Below are positions 25,312 to 33,859 of a DNA stretch of 64,000 bases, one piece after another. The translations under genes were made by a program, and so were the position numbers. Below the pieces are notes generated by a model. It made no database searches and was not told the origin of the DNA. It was given only the letters and a program-made list of their open reading frames with translations. Position 1 is the stretch's first letter; each line of letters begins with the position of its first letter. This stretch comes from Mucilaginibacter sp. 14171R-50 (GTDB lineage Bacteria; Bacteroidota; Bacteroidia; Sphingobacteriales; Sphingobacteriaceae), in NCBI RefSeq assembly GCF_010093045.1, contig NZ_CP048115.1:744001-808000 (forward strand), given 5' to 3'.

Positions 25312-26385
25312 ATGTTAGAGAAATTAGAACTGATATTTCAACGCTGGAAAACCGTGGAAGGCGAATTAAGCAGCCCCGAAGCAATGGCTGATATGAAGCG
25401 TTTTGCCCAGCTGAATAAAGAATATAAAGACCTGGCTAAAATTGTTGAGCAATATAATGTGTACAAAAACATTATGAGCAACATTGAAACCAATAAAGAA
25501 ATATTAGCTACCGAGAAGGACGAGGAGTTTCGCGAGATGGCTAAAATGGAACTGGATGAGCTATTGGTTAAACAGGATGAAATGGAAGAGGCCATTCGCC
25601 TGATGCTGATACCAAAAGACCCGGAAGATTCTAAGAATGCCATTATAGAGATACGGGGCGGTACAGGTGGCGACGAGGCTGCCCTTTTTGCAGGCGACCT
25701 TTACCGTATGTACATGCGCTACTGCGAGCGACGCGGCTGGAAAACCGAATTGGTTGATTATACCGAAGGTACAGCCGGAGGGTATAAAGAGATTGTATTT
25801 AACGTAAACGCAGAGGATGCTTACGGTAATTTTAAGTACGAAAGCGGGGTACACCGTGTGCAGCGTGTGCCCGATACCGAAACACAGGGCCGTGTGCATA
25901 CATCAGCAGCATCGGTAGTGGTACTGCCCGAGGTTGATGAGTTTGATATCGACTTACAGGTAAGCGATATACGTAAGGATCTTTTCTGCGCATCAGGGCC
26001 GGGCGGGCAATCGGTAAATACTACGTATTCTGCTGTGCGTTTAACACATATCCCTACTGGTATTGTGGCACAGTGTCAGGATCAAAAGTCGCAATTGAAA
26101 AATTACGACAAGGCTTTGCAGGTGTTACGTTCGCGTGTTTACGAAATGGAACTGCAAAAACACCTGGAAGAAACATCAAAAAAGCGCAAGACCATGGTTG
26201 CCACGGGTGATAGAAGCGCTAAAGTGCGTACTTATAATTACCCGCAGGGCAGGTTAACTGAACATCGTATAGGCCTTACCATATACAACCTAACCGGCGT
26301 AATGAACGGAGACCTTCAGGAAATAATGGAAGCCCTGCAATTTGCTGAGAACGCCGAGAAGCTTAAAGAAGGAACTGTAGCCTGA
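25312..26385 (+). CDS. prfA: Peptide chain release factor 1
   Basis: Class I release factor of 357 residues that reads UAA and UAG. The peptidyl-tRNA hydrolysis motif is GGQ at 231-233 (ASGPGGQSVNTT). The anticodon-mimic PxT is PDT at 187-189 (RVPDTETQGRVHTS), which marks RF1 rather than RF2 (SPF). GGTGGDEA and the C-terminal YNYPQGRLTEHRIG are conserved. No frameshift is present. A strong terminator follows. Confidence 0.97.
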   Translation: MLEKLELIFQRWKTVEGELSSPEAMADMKRFAQLNKEYKDLAKIVEQYNVYKNIMSNIETNKEILATEKDEEFREMAKMELDELLVKQDEMEEAIRLMLIPKDPEDSKNAIIEIRGGTGGDEAALFAGDLYRMYMRYCERRGWKTELVDYTEGTAGGYKEIVFNVNAEDAYGNFKYESGVHRVQRVPDTETQGRVHTSAASVVVLPEVDEFDIDLQVSDIRKDLFCASGPGGQSVNTTYSAVRLTHIPTGIVAQCQDQKSQLKNYDKALQVLRSRVYEMELQKHLEETSKKRKTMVATGDRSAKVRTYNYPQGRLTEHRIGLTIYNLTGVMNGDLQEIMEALQFAENAEKLKEGTVA

Positions 26386-26409
26386 TAAATTACTATAATT
26401 GTAAAATTT

Positions 26410-26433
26410 AAAGCACCCTACGGGTGCTTTTTT
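26410..26433 (+). terminator. Terminator after prfA
   Basis: Perfect 9-bp stem AAAGCACCC/GGGTGCTTT (26410-26418 with 26422-26430, loop TAC) followed by a T run to 26433. Confidence 0.92.
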
Positions 26434-26508
26434 CGTTTTTAGAAAATTGCATTTCATGTCAATTTCATAATGCCGGGTTATTTTAGCATAGTAAAGTTAC
26501 ACTCTATC

Positions 26509-26523
26509 ATTACGTTACGTAAT
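26509..26523. promoter_or_regulatory. Perfect palindrome upstream of the apbE-like gene
   Basis: ATTACGT-T-ACGTAAT is a perfect 7+1+7 dyad. It covers the first in-frame ATG (26522) of the next gene, which makes that codon less likely as the start and suggests an operator or a promoter-associated site. Confidence 0.45.
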
Positions 26524-26566
26524 GTATGGGTACAATAAGTTTAACGATACATTAAGGCTATTTACT

Positions 26567-27520
26567 ATGCTGGCAGTAAAAAAATTAACAGGCGCGTCAA
26601 CCATATTTACACGCGAAATGCGTTTAATGGGTAACAGATTCGAAATTAGTTTAGTGGCTAATGATCCTGCGTGGGCATATGAGCGTATAGATAGCGCCAT
26701 CAGCGAAATAAATCGCGTTGATAAATTGCTTAGCACCTTTACTGAAGACAGTATAATAAACGACATAAACCGCAATGCCGGCGTTAAACCGGTGCGGGTA
26801 GGTGCAGAAATATTCCGCATTATTGAAAGGGCGTTGGAAATTTCATCATTAACCGAAGGCACTTTTGACATTACTTATGCTGCCGCAACAACTATCAGCA
26901 TCGATAAAAGCCCTGATGCTAACGCCGGCACTGCAACAGCTTTAAAAAAGAAAGTTAACCTGACAAATTATACCAACGTGGTGCTTGATTTTGCCACGCA
27001 AACCGTTTTTCTAAAAAACAAGGGTATGCGCATAGGTTTGGGTGCTGTTAGCCGCGGTTACGCTGCAGACAGGGCTAAATATATATTACAGCTAGAAGGC
27101 GTAAGCAGCGGCGTTATTAATGCCGGTGGCGACTTGCTAACCTGGGGCCTGCAGCCCGATAATACACCCTGGACCATTGCCGCCGCCGACCCATCGCAGG
27201 CAGCCCAACCACATGCAGGTGTCAACATCAGCAACATGGCGGTAGCTACTTCATATAACACCGATAAGTACACCAACCTGACTAATAGTAAAGTTATCGG
27301 TGATATCAATCCTGCGGATGGTTTCCCGGTTAGTAAAATTAAAAGTGTAAGCATTATAACTCCCGGCGCAGAGCTTGCCGATGCTATGGCAACCCCTGTA
27401 ATTGCAATGGGCGTGAACGCCGGCTTGTATCTGATTAACAAACTGAACCAAATGGCATGTATTATTATCGATGATCATGCCCGTGTATATACATCGAAAC
27501 ATATTAGTGTAGCGATGTAA
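26567..27520 (+). CDS. ApbE-like FAD:protein FMN transferase
   Basis: Member of the ApbE family, which attaches FMN to Thr/Ser of target proteins. From the ATG at 26567 it has 317 residues; an in-frame ATG at 26522 would add 15, but that codon lies inside a palindrome. Family landmarks are LMGNRFEISL, LSTFTEDS, EGTFDIT, GAVSRGYAADRA, INAGGDLLTWG, GDINPADGFPV and the metal-site region GAELADAMAT. No signal peptide or lipobox is evident, unlike the periplasmic enzymes. The usual ApbE targets (Nqr/Rnf subunits) are not nearby. It is followed by two envelope proteins and a two-component pair. Confidence 0.8.
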   Translation: MLAVKKLTGASTIFTREMRLMGNRFEISLVANDPAWAYERIDSAISEINRVDKLLSTFTEDSIINDINRNAGVKPVRVGAEIFRIIERALEISSLTEGTFDITYAAATTISIDKSPDANAGTATALKKKVNLTNYTNVVLDFATQTVFLKNKGMRIGLGAVSRGYAADRAKYILQLEGVSSGVINAGGDLLTWGLQPDNTPWTIAAADPSQAAQPHAGVNISNMAVATSYNTDKYTNLTNSKVIGDINPADGFPVSKIKSVSIITPGAELADAMATPVIAMGVNAGLYLINKLNQMACIIIDDHARVYTSKHISVAM

Positions 27521-27639
27521 GTTTTTGCTTATTATTGCCAATAAACCTATTATATAATTTTCGCAGATATTCCGGGGGGATAAAGCCCATTGGGATTTTG
27601 CGCACTTTTAACACAGAATAACGATTACTCATAAATAAG

Positions 27640-27654
27640 TACGCACGTTGCGTA
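27640..27654. promoter_or_regulatory. Dyad TACGCA-N3-TGCGTA
   Basis: A perfect 6-bp inverted repeat with a three-base centre, 32 bases before the next start codon. It could be the binding site of the OmpR-type regulator encoded downstream, but it is short and such sites are more often direct repeats. Confidence 0.3.
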
Positions 27655-27686
27655 TTTTACAATATTAGCGCTCCGTACTCTCTCAA

Positions 27687-28013
27687 ATGATAAAGTGGTT
27701 TTTGTATATTGTACTCTTAATGATATCCGTGCCATGTTTGTCATACGCCAATAACAATCCCGGCTTTCAAGGCAGCCTTCATACAACCGGTGGTGTATCA
27801 TTTATTACTTTTTATACGTTACAACGTGATACAATTGTAACAAAAGGCAAACCACATCAATCAGAAGAAGATAAAAAGAAGATCAAAGAGGTAGCTAAGG
27901 CAAAAAAGGTGCCTAAGCCCGAAAAGATAGAACCGGCTAAACCAAAACCCAAACGGCAACGCAGGCCCGAAGGTTTAGAGCGGCCGCCGGAAATACCAAG
28001 GAGAAACGACTAA
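27687..28013 (+). CDS. Small secreted Lys/Pro-rich protein
   Basis: Unrecognised protein of 108 residues. Residues 1-21 form a signal peptide (MIKWFLYIVLLMISVPCLSYA). The mature part starts with a short Gly/Ser region and then becomes strongly basic and proline-rich from about residue 55 (KKIKEVAKAKKVPKPEKIEP, then PKPKRQRRP). This composition suggests an extended linker, periplasm-spanning or polyanion-binding segment. It lies 22 bases before an outer-membrane barrel gene and probably shares its transcript. Confidence 0.6.
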   Translation: MIKWFLYIVLLMISVPCLSYANNNPGFQGSLHTTGGVSFITFYTLQRDTIVTKGKPHQSEEDKKKIKEVAKAKKVPKPEKIEPAKPKPKRQRRPEGLERPPEIPRRND

Positions 28014-28035
28014 TACGTACACAAGCTTTTTATTA

Positions 28036-28911
28036 ATGAGATACTTTGGCGTACTGCTATTTATTATCACAAGCAATGCATTAAACGCGGCAGTATCCCG
28101 GCCTGTAATAGCATACCGGGATACTTACGCAGTTGCAGATACTGATAGCGTTGTGCGTAAAAACTCGGTATCGGCAGGCATAAGCTACGGCAGCGACGCT
28201 TTATTTTTTGGCCGCACCGGCCCAATTAAATATCCATTTACGTCTACCGACGTTATTTTTAACACCAAGCCCGGCTTTTTTATATATGGCTCTGCGGTAA
28301 AGGTGTTAGGTTATAAGCCGTTGGTTGATGAGATTGATATTGGCGGCGGGTATTATTACAGGCTATCAAAAAAATTTACAGGTACGGTAAGTTATACGCG
28401 TTTCATATTTAATAAAGAAGCAAATATTATTAAATCCTCCGCATCAAACGATATCAACTGGAAAAACTCGTTCGATTGGAAGTATCTGAAAACAAGCCTC
28501 ACCGCCGATTACCTGTTTGGCAAATCGTACGATCTGTTCACAACCATCAGCAACTCAAAATATATCGAAAGCAGCTTTAATATATTTAACGATCAGGATT
28601 TTATATCTATCAACCCTTCAGTTAACCTCATTTTTGGCACGCAAAACTTTGTGCAACGATATTCTGTAGATCATGATTACAGGATAGAGGCCGATAACAT
28701 TGCTGTGCAAAACGAAAATGGAAGACGGGCCAGGGCAAACGCTAAGTTTAATATGCTTAATTACAGCTTTAAAATACCCCTGGCGTACAATATGCCGCAC
28801 TACACGCTTGAGGCTTCGTACAAATATTCGATACCGGTAAACGTTGAAGGGATATTAAGGAACCGGCGGGAATCGTTTTTTAATTTCACCTTTTATTACG
28901 TCTTTTATTAA
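28036..28911 (+). CDS. Predicted outer-membrane beta-barrel protein
   Basis: Protein of 291 residues with a signal peptide (about 1-19, SNALNAA) followed by repeated amphipathic strands rich in Tyr/Phe (GGGYYYRLSKKFTGTVSYTR, LEASYKYSIPV) and ending in FNFTFYYVFY, typical of outer-membrane barrels. I do not recognise a family. The stop codon touches the start codon of the following response regulator, so the barrel and the two-component system are translationally coupled. Confidence 0.7.
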   Translation: MRYFGVLLFIITSNALNAAVSRPVIAYRDTYAVADTDSVVRKNSVSAGISYGSDALFFGRTGPIKYPFTSTDVIFNTKPGFFIYGSAVKVLGYKPLVDEIDIGGGYYYRLSKKFTGTVSYTRFIFNKEANIIKSSASNDINWKNSFDWKYLKTSLTADYLFGKSYDLFTTISNSKYIESSFNIFNDQDFISINPSVNLIFGTQNFVQRYSVDHDYRIEADNIAVQNENGRRARANAKFNMLNYSFKIPLAYNMPHYTLEASYKYSIPVNVEGILRNRRESFFNFTFYYVFY

Positions 28912-29595
28912 ATGAACGTACTGATCATAGAGGATGAAAAGGCGCTTGCCCACGAACTGGAGCTTTTCCTGGTAAAAAATAACTATATCTGCGAAGTAAG
29001 CAACAACGGTATATCTGCTTCCGAAAAAATTGCTGTTAACCTTTATGACTTTATACTGCTTGACCTGGGCTTGCCCGATTATGAAGGGCTCGATCTGCTT
29101 AAAGAAGCAAAAAAGGCCAACCCTGAAGCAGCTTGTATCATACTCACCGCCCGCGCCGAAGTTAACGACCGTGTAAAAGGGCTTGACCTGGGGGCCGATG
29201 ATTACCTGGCAAAACCCTTTTCGCTTTTAGAGCTGCAAAGCCGCATGCAGGCCATTACGCGGCGCAAGTTTGGCATCACGCAAAATATTATAGAACTGGA
29301 TGGCTTTTTGGTAAATCTTACCGAGCGTACCATAATATACCAGGACCAAGCCGTTAATGCTATCACAAAAAAAGAATTCGACCTTATAGCTTATATGCTG
29401 CTGCATAAAAACCGTACGCTTACCCGCGCCCAACTGAGCGAACATATATGGGGAAGTGTGATTAACGACGATTACGACTCAAACTTTATTGATGCCCACA
29501 TCAAAAACATACGCAAAAAGCTAAGCACGTTTGCCCCGGCCGATTGGCTGGAAACCGTGCGCGGTTTAGGCTACAGGATAAAAACAAACGTTTAG
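28912..29595 (+). CDS. OmpR/PhoB-family response regulator
   Basis: DNA-binding regulator of 227 residues: receiver domain with Asp51 as phospho-acceptor (ILLDLGLPDYEG), switch Thr in IILTARAE and Lys in YLAKPFS, then an OmpR-type winged helix (TKKEFDLIAYMLLHKNRTLT, IDAHIKNIRKKL, VRGLGYRIK). It starts directly after the barrel-protein stop and precedes the kinase by four bases. Targets may include its own operon. Confidence 0.95.
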   Translation: MNVLIIEDEKALAHELELFLVKNNYICEVSNNGISASEKIAVNLYDFILLDLGLPDYEGLDLLKEAKKANPEAACIILTARAEVNDRVKGLDLGADDYLAKPFSLLELQSRMQAITRRKFGITQNIIELDGFLVNLTERTIIYQDQAVNAITKKEFDLIAYMLLHKNRTLTRAQLSEHIWGSVINDDYDSNFIDAHIKNIRKKLSTFAPADWLETVRGLGYRIKTNV

Positions 29596-29599
29596 GTAT

Positions 29600-30937
29600 T
29601 TGAAACTTACAACTAAACTTACGCTGTTTAATGCCATATCAAAATTGGTTATTGTAACCCTTTTTATATTGCTGCTGCCCAATATTATCGAAAACATTAA
29701 CAAAAGCTATAACGATAGCCGCCTGCTGAAACAAAAGAATAAGCTTTTACAAATAGTTAAAGAAAAAGGCATACAAACCTATATCGAAAATGGCGAAAGC
29801 TACGGTATGTATCTCCCTTTAAAAGAAGAGTACATTAGTTTGGATGAAGTAGAGCCCGGTTATCATTTAGATACCATAAGGGATGAGCAGCGCCTTGTTG
29901 AGCGCGACACCATTGACTACCGCATATTAAGCCATACTTTTAAAGTGGATAACAAAAACTACCTGTTAGAAATAGGCAAAAGTACCGAAACCATTGGCGA
30001 AACTACCGGCCCGCTGCAAAACATTGCGTTTCAGTTATTGCTCGGGATGATTCTGCTCACCATTTTGGCCGACCAGATATTTTCTACCTATATCTTACGC
30101 CCGCTTAACATTATTATTAAAACAAAGCTAATCGGCAATAAGTTCCCAAAATTTACGGTTTACAAAGAAGTTAAAACCAGCACTACCGATTTTCAGCTGC
30201 TCGATCTCAGCATCCACAAAATGGTCGAGACCATTGAAACCACCTTTCAGAAAGAGCGCGAATTTATATCCAACGCCTCGCATGAACTGATGACCCCAAT
30301 TTCTATCCTGCAATCAAAGATCGAAAACATGTTTGAGCTTGACATTGCCGACGAACTGAAAGTGCGCCTCCTGGAAATGCAGAAAATACTTAACCGTTTA
30401 AAAAGCATTACCAAAACCTTGCTGCTGATATCACAAATAGAGAACGAGCAATTTTTAAAAGAAGATAAAATATCCGCCCGCTACCTGTTGCAGGATGTTT
30501 ACGACGAGATATCCATCCGGTTGCAAGACCGCAACATCAGTTTGGCCATTTTGGTAATAGATGATGTTGAACTGATCAATGTAAATAAGTTTTTGCTGTT
30601 TAACATGCTATTTAACCTTATTAATAACGCCATTAAATACAACAAGCCCGATGGCGAAATAACCGTGAGCGCGCAATGGGTAAAAAACAATTATACCATC
30701 AGCATAGCCGATACTGGTATTGGCATAGCCGATGAAGAGTTACCATACATATTTAACCGTTTCAAGAAACTAAAGCAATCCCTTTCGCAGGATAGCTTCG
30801 GACTTGGCTTGCCTATCGTTAAATCAATAGCGGTTTTTCATAAAATAGGGATTAACGTAGTTTCTGAAAAAGGAGAGGGCAGCACATTTACGTTAACCTT
30901 CCCGCAAAAAGTTACCGGGGAACTGCCGGCTAAATAA
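29600..30937 (+). CDS. Two-component sensor histidine kinase
   Basis: Inner-membrane kinase of 445 residues beginning at a TTG codon (KLTTKLTLFNAISK follows), the only start that keeps the first helix. Two helices at about 13-30 and 143-165 flank an extracytoplasmic sensor segment of about 110 residues. The transmitter has His228 in SNASHELMTP, N box NLINNAIKYN, G1 IADTGIGI and G2 FGLGLPIV. It is the cognate partner of the regulator four bases upstream. Confidence 0.93.
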   Translation: MKLTTKLTLFNAISKLVIVTLFILLLPNIIENINKSYNDSRLLKQKNKLLQIVKEKGIQTYIENGESYGMYLPLKEEYISLDEVEPGYHLDTIRDEQRLVERDTIDYRILSHTFKVDNKNYLLEIGKSTETIGETTGPLQNIAFQLLLGMILLTILADQIFSTYILRPLNIIIKTKLIGNKFPKFTVYKEVKTSTTDFQLLDLSIHKMVETIETTFQKEREFISNASHELMTPISILQSKIENMFELDIADELKVRLLEMQKILNRLKSITKTLLLISQIENEQFLKEDKISARYLLQDVYDEISIRLQDRNISLAILVIDDVELINVNKFLLFNMLFNLINNAIKYNKPDGEITVSAQWVKNNYTISIADTGIGIADEELPYIFNRFKKLKQSLSQDSFGLGLPIVKSIAVFHKIGINVVSEKGEGSTFTLTFPQKVTGELPAK

Positions 30938-31093
30938 ATGCTGTACTAAAAAAGAGGCAGTACTGCATGCCACTTATTTTTTCGTAGTGTATTAAACCAA
31001 AGTTATTTTCTCGAATCTTAAAAATATGTTGTCATAGTACGCCTTTATTTCTCAAATGGCCATAATATTTTAATAATATTTAGGTTTAGGGTT

Positions 31094-31109
31094 TGGCATT
31101 TGCTTTGCA
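31094..31109 (+). promoter_or_regulatory. Sigma54-like (-24/-12) promoter for the OmpA lipoprotein gene
   Basis: TGGCAT-TTGCT-TTGCA matches the sigma54 consensus with GG and GC exactly 10 bases apart. Transcription would start near 31120, about 19 bases before the ATG. The same sequence also contains TTTG words, so a housekeeping promoter reading is possible. Confidence 0.6.
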
Positions 31110-31138
31110 ACACATTATTAAATACACAACATTTAAAC

Positions 31139-31819
31139 ATGAAAACACTAAAAATAAAAATCGCTACTTACAGTATTGCGTTAGCTTCGTTGGGCGTAAT
31201 AGCCTCAGGTTGTAATTCACTTACCAAAACACAAAAAGGCGCGGCTATTGGCGCAGGTGCCGGTGGTACCATTGGTGCCTTTATAGGCAAGGCAGCAGGT
31301 AATACCGCGTTGGGCGCCATTATAGGTGGTGCTGTTGGCGGTACCGCCGGGGCATTTATTGGCCGAAACATGGACAGACAAGCTGCAGAAATAAAACAAA
31401 CTGTACCCGGGGCAACCGTTACCCGCGAAGGCGAAGGTATTTTGGTGAAATTTGATTCGGGTATTCTGTTTGATACTAATTCGTCAGAACTTAAACCTGC
31501 TGCGCGTACCAACCTGGCTAACCTGGCAACCTCGTTACAAAACAACCCGCAAACTAATATCCTGATTGTGGGCCATACGGATAATACCGGTACCGACGAG
31601 TACAACCAAAACCTTTCGGTACGAAGGGCCGAGTCGGTAAAATCATACATCGCAGCAAATAACGTGGCCAACTCGCGCTTAACTACCAGCGGTAAAGGCG
31701 AAAGCGAACCAATTGCAGATAACAACACCGTTGAGGGCCGCAGTCAGAACCGCAGGGTCGAGATCGTGATCGTAGCGAACGACGCCATGAAAAATCAGGC
31801 CAAACAAGCCACTAATTAA
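31139..31819 (+). CDS. OmpA-family lipoprotein with glycine-zipper domain
   Basis: Envelope lipoprotein of 226 residues from the ATG at 31139 (an upstream TTG lies inside the promoter). Lipobox GVIASGC gives the acylated Cys. Residues about 32-80 form Gly-zipper repeats (GAAIGAGAGGTIGAFIG, GAIIGGAVGGTAGAFIG) expected to insert into or span a membrane. The C-terminal OmpA domain binds peptidoglycan (FDTNSSELKPAA, VGHTDNTGTDEYNQNLSVRRA, RRVEIVI). It likely links outer membrane and cell wall. A very strong terminator follows. Confidence 0.92.
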   Translation: MKTLKIKIATYSIALASLGVIASGCNSLTKTQKGAAIGAGAGGTIGAFIGKAAGNTALGAIIGGAVGGTAGAFIGRNMDRQAAEIKQTVPGATVTREGEGILVKFDSGILFDTNSSELKPAARTNLANLATSLQNNPQTNILIVGHTDNTGTDEYNQNLSVRRAESVKSYIAANNVANSRLTTSGKGESEPIADNNTVEGRSQNRRVEIVIVANDAMKNQAKQATN

Positions 31820-31844
31820 TACTAAGATCAGTTAATAGTTAATC

Positions 31845-31885
31845 AAGAAAAGCCATCCGATGCATCGGATGGCTTTTCTTTTTGT
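31845..31885. terminator. Bidirectional terminator between the OmpA lipoprotein and c-heme genes
   Basis: A perfect 36-base palindrome (18-bp arms, 31845-31862 and 31863-31880) with core GCCATCCGATGCATCGGATGGC and U-rich ends on both strands. It sits between convergent genes and can serve both. Confidence 0.9.
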
Positions 31886-31978
31886 TCATTTAACGTTTCC
31901 TTTCAGTGGAAAGGTAGCCCGCTTGAAAAGTTTATTAAAGTGGCCGTTAGGTTCAGGGGACATTGTTTGATCCTAACC

Positions 31979-33751
31979 CTATTGTTTACGCATTGCATTT
32001 GCTGTCACCATTGGCTGCAGCGATTTAAAATAGTGGCTCAGATCTGTTGGTAATACTCCGGGGGCTTTGGAGTTGCTGTGGCAGGTAAAGCACGACTTGC
32101 TGGATGTTTGAAAATAGGTTTCCATGGTGCTGTTGGCCAACACATTGGTTCCAACCGCCGCTCCCGGTACCTGAAACTCCGCACTGTAGCTTTTCCCGTT
32201 TGGTGCTGCACCTTTCTCTGTCCAGGTAGCACCTATCAGCAGGTAATTAGCCCTCACATCGCCCTGCGAAAGCAGCGTTTCAATCGTTTTGTTAATAGAG
32301 ATCAGCTCGGTGTTTGATGCCGCCGCCGATTTAGACCGTGGGTTAGCTATCCCGAAAGCGCCCCAGGCAAAAATGCGTTGCGTGTTGCTTGAGCTTATGG
32401 TATGGCCTGCTTGTGCTGTTATATAAGGCGTGGTAACGCGTTGCGCATCCCGGTTACCCATGTGCGGGATATTTACCGCTGTGTCGGCGGCATTGGTCGA
32501 AAATACCCAACCTGTGCCGGTATCTGCGGGCTGCGTAGCCACCTTCCCATCTTTGGTGATGTAATCATAAGCGGCATTAGGTGTAATACCGTTATGTTCG
32601 TAGGTGGCCCATATCATTTCGGGATGGCCGGCCACGCTGCCTACAATGTGCATCCCTACCATAGCCATCATTACCGTTTTTTGGCCTGTTGGCGTCCATT
32701 TGATTTTGCTGGTAGTGTCATAAACCGGGATAGTAGCTTTCACCTTAAAATACTTATCAGCATCAGGCAACGTGGCCGCCTCCACCCACGATGTTTTTAT
32801 CTCCAGCGCAAGTGCGTTAGAGTCGGGCAGGGCGTGGCCGCTTTTACGTGCATAGGCTATGATTTTGTCGCGCGTAGCGGCGGTGGTTGGAAAACTGCTG
32901 CTGTCAAGTTCGCCATTTTTAACCCCGGTCATAAAATAAGCATAAACATCATTTACCGATGACAGGTAATAAACCAGCGAGCCTTGCTTTGACATCAGCA
33001 CATGGCCTGTAGCCTGCCCCACTTCTGATTGGGTAAGCTTACCGTTGGCATCAAGAAATACAAAATGATCTCCCACTTTAAAACGCTGTACAAAGTTTTC
33101 TTTAACCGCGTGGCGAATAAGGGCTTTGGGATGCACAATCTCGTTATTATTGCGGTCTTTAAAATGGAGCGCTCCGCCGGCATCTTGCTGTACACTGGCA
33201 ACTTCCCGCGGGCTGTTCTTATCACTTTTAACTAAAACCGGCGCATTTGTTATGGTATCGGCATTTTCTATCTCAAGCAGCCTGCCATTACTGTCCTCTA
33301 TCACTGGTAAACCGTTCGGGCCGGTTTTATTGATTTCGCTGGTCATGTTCAATACGGTTTTAGCATCATGAGGCACCAGCCTGCGCCGGCCGTCAACACT
33401 GGCCGATACATCATAAAATAACGACGACTCCAGTACCGACCCGCCACCTTTTATGGGCGATGTAAGCCAAAGCAGCATATGTTCAGACCAGTCATAAAAA
33501 TCGCAGTTGCCCCTGGTTACCGAAAAGGCCACGCTGTTTGCGGGCGTGACCAGCCCGTTAATAGCCACCTTACCGTCGGCAAACCAGGTGGCAAATTCCG
33601 ACGCAGAAATGGTGCAGGCCGGGTTTACATCATCGGGCAGCAGATTCTTGGTTACAAGTGATGCAGCAGTTTCTGTTTTTGGGGCGCTGCAGCGCCAAAC
33701 TGCAATAACCAACAGGCAAAGCAATGCGGTTATTGATAATTGTTTTTTCAT
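31979..33751 (-). CDS. Lipoprotein with a C-terminal single c-type haem motif
   Basis: Exported protein of 590 residues. The N-terminus (MKKQLSITALLCLLVIAVW then Arg-Cys) looks like a lipoprotein signal with an atypical lipobox. Most of the chain has no family I can name. Near the C-terminus KSCFTCHSNS provides one CxxCH haem-attachment site, preceded by STMETYFQ, an arrangement seen in a family of bacterial proteins annotated only as cytochrome c family. No other respiratory gene is adjacent and the gene stands alone between a terminator and a divergent intergenic region. An envelope electron-transfer or oxidoreductase role is possible; the large N-terminal domain is unexplained. Confidence 0.65.
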   Translation of the reverse strand: MKKQLSITALLCLLVIAVWRCSAPKTETAASLVTKNLLPDDVNPACTISASEFATWFADGKVAINGLVTPANSVAFSVTRGNCDFYDWSEHMLLWLTSPIKGGGSVLESSLFYDVSASVDGRRRLVPHDAKTVLNMTSEINKTGPNGLPVIEDSNGRLLEIENADTITNAPVLVKSDKNSPREVASVQQDAGGALHFKDRNNNEIVHPKALIRHAVKENFVQRFKVGDHFVFLDANGKLTQSEVGQATGHVLMSKQGSLVYYLSSVNDVYAYFMTGVKNGELDSSSFPTTAATRDKIIAYARKSGHALPDSNALALEIKTSWVEAATLPDADKYFKVKATIPVYDTTSKIKWTPTGQKTVMMAMVGMHIVGSVAGHPEMIWATYEHNGITPNAAYDYITKDGKVATQPADTGTGWVFSTNAADTAVNIPHMGNRDAQRVTTPYITAQAGHTISSSNTQRIFAWGAFGIANPRSKSAAASNTELISINKTIETLLSQGDVRANYLLIGATWTEKGAAPNGKSYSAEFQVPGAAVGTNVLANSTMETYFQTSSKSCFTCHSNSKAPGVLPTDLSHYFKSLQPMVTANAMRKQ

Positions 33752-33859
33752 TTTCTGATTGTGATTTGGTTAAGGTTTGTGATACAACAGGCCGTAAACA
33801 GCTTTGCAAAGGCTATATAACCTACTGATATTCAATAACTAATTTAAACAAAACAATTT

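Noticed and set aside
29596..29602. Frameshift or missing start for the kinase after the OmpR-type regulator
   Set aside because: No ATG is found at the expected place, but a TTG codon four bases after the regulator stop gives a normal N-terminus, so the gene is intact.
31168..31728. 186-codon open frame opposite the OmpA lipoprotein
   Set aside because: Mirrors the repetitive Gly-zipper coding sequence; Ala/Pro-rich with no start context.
32402..32962. 186-codon open frame opposite the c-heme lipoprotein
   Set aside because: Low-complexity Cys/Arg/His-rich product; no promoter or conserved motif.
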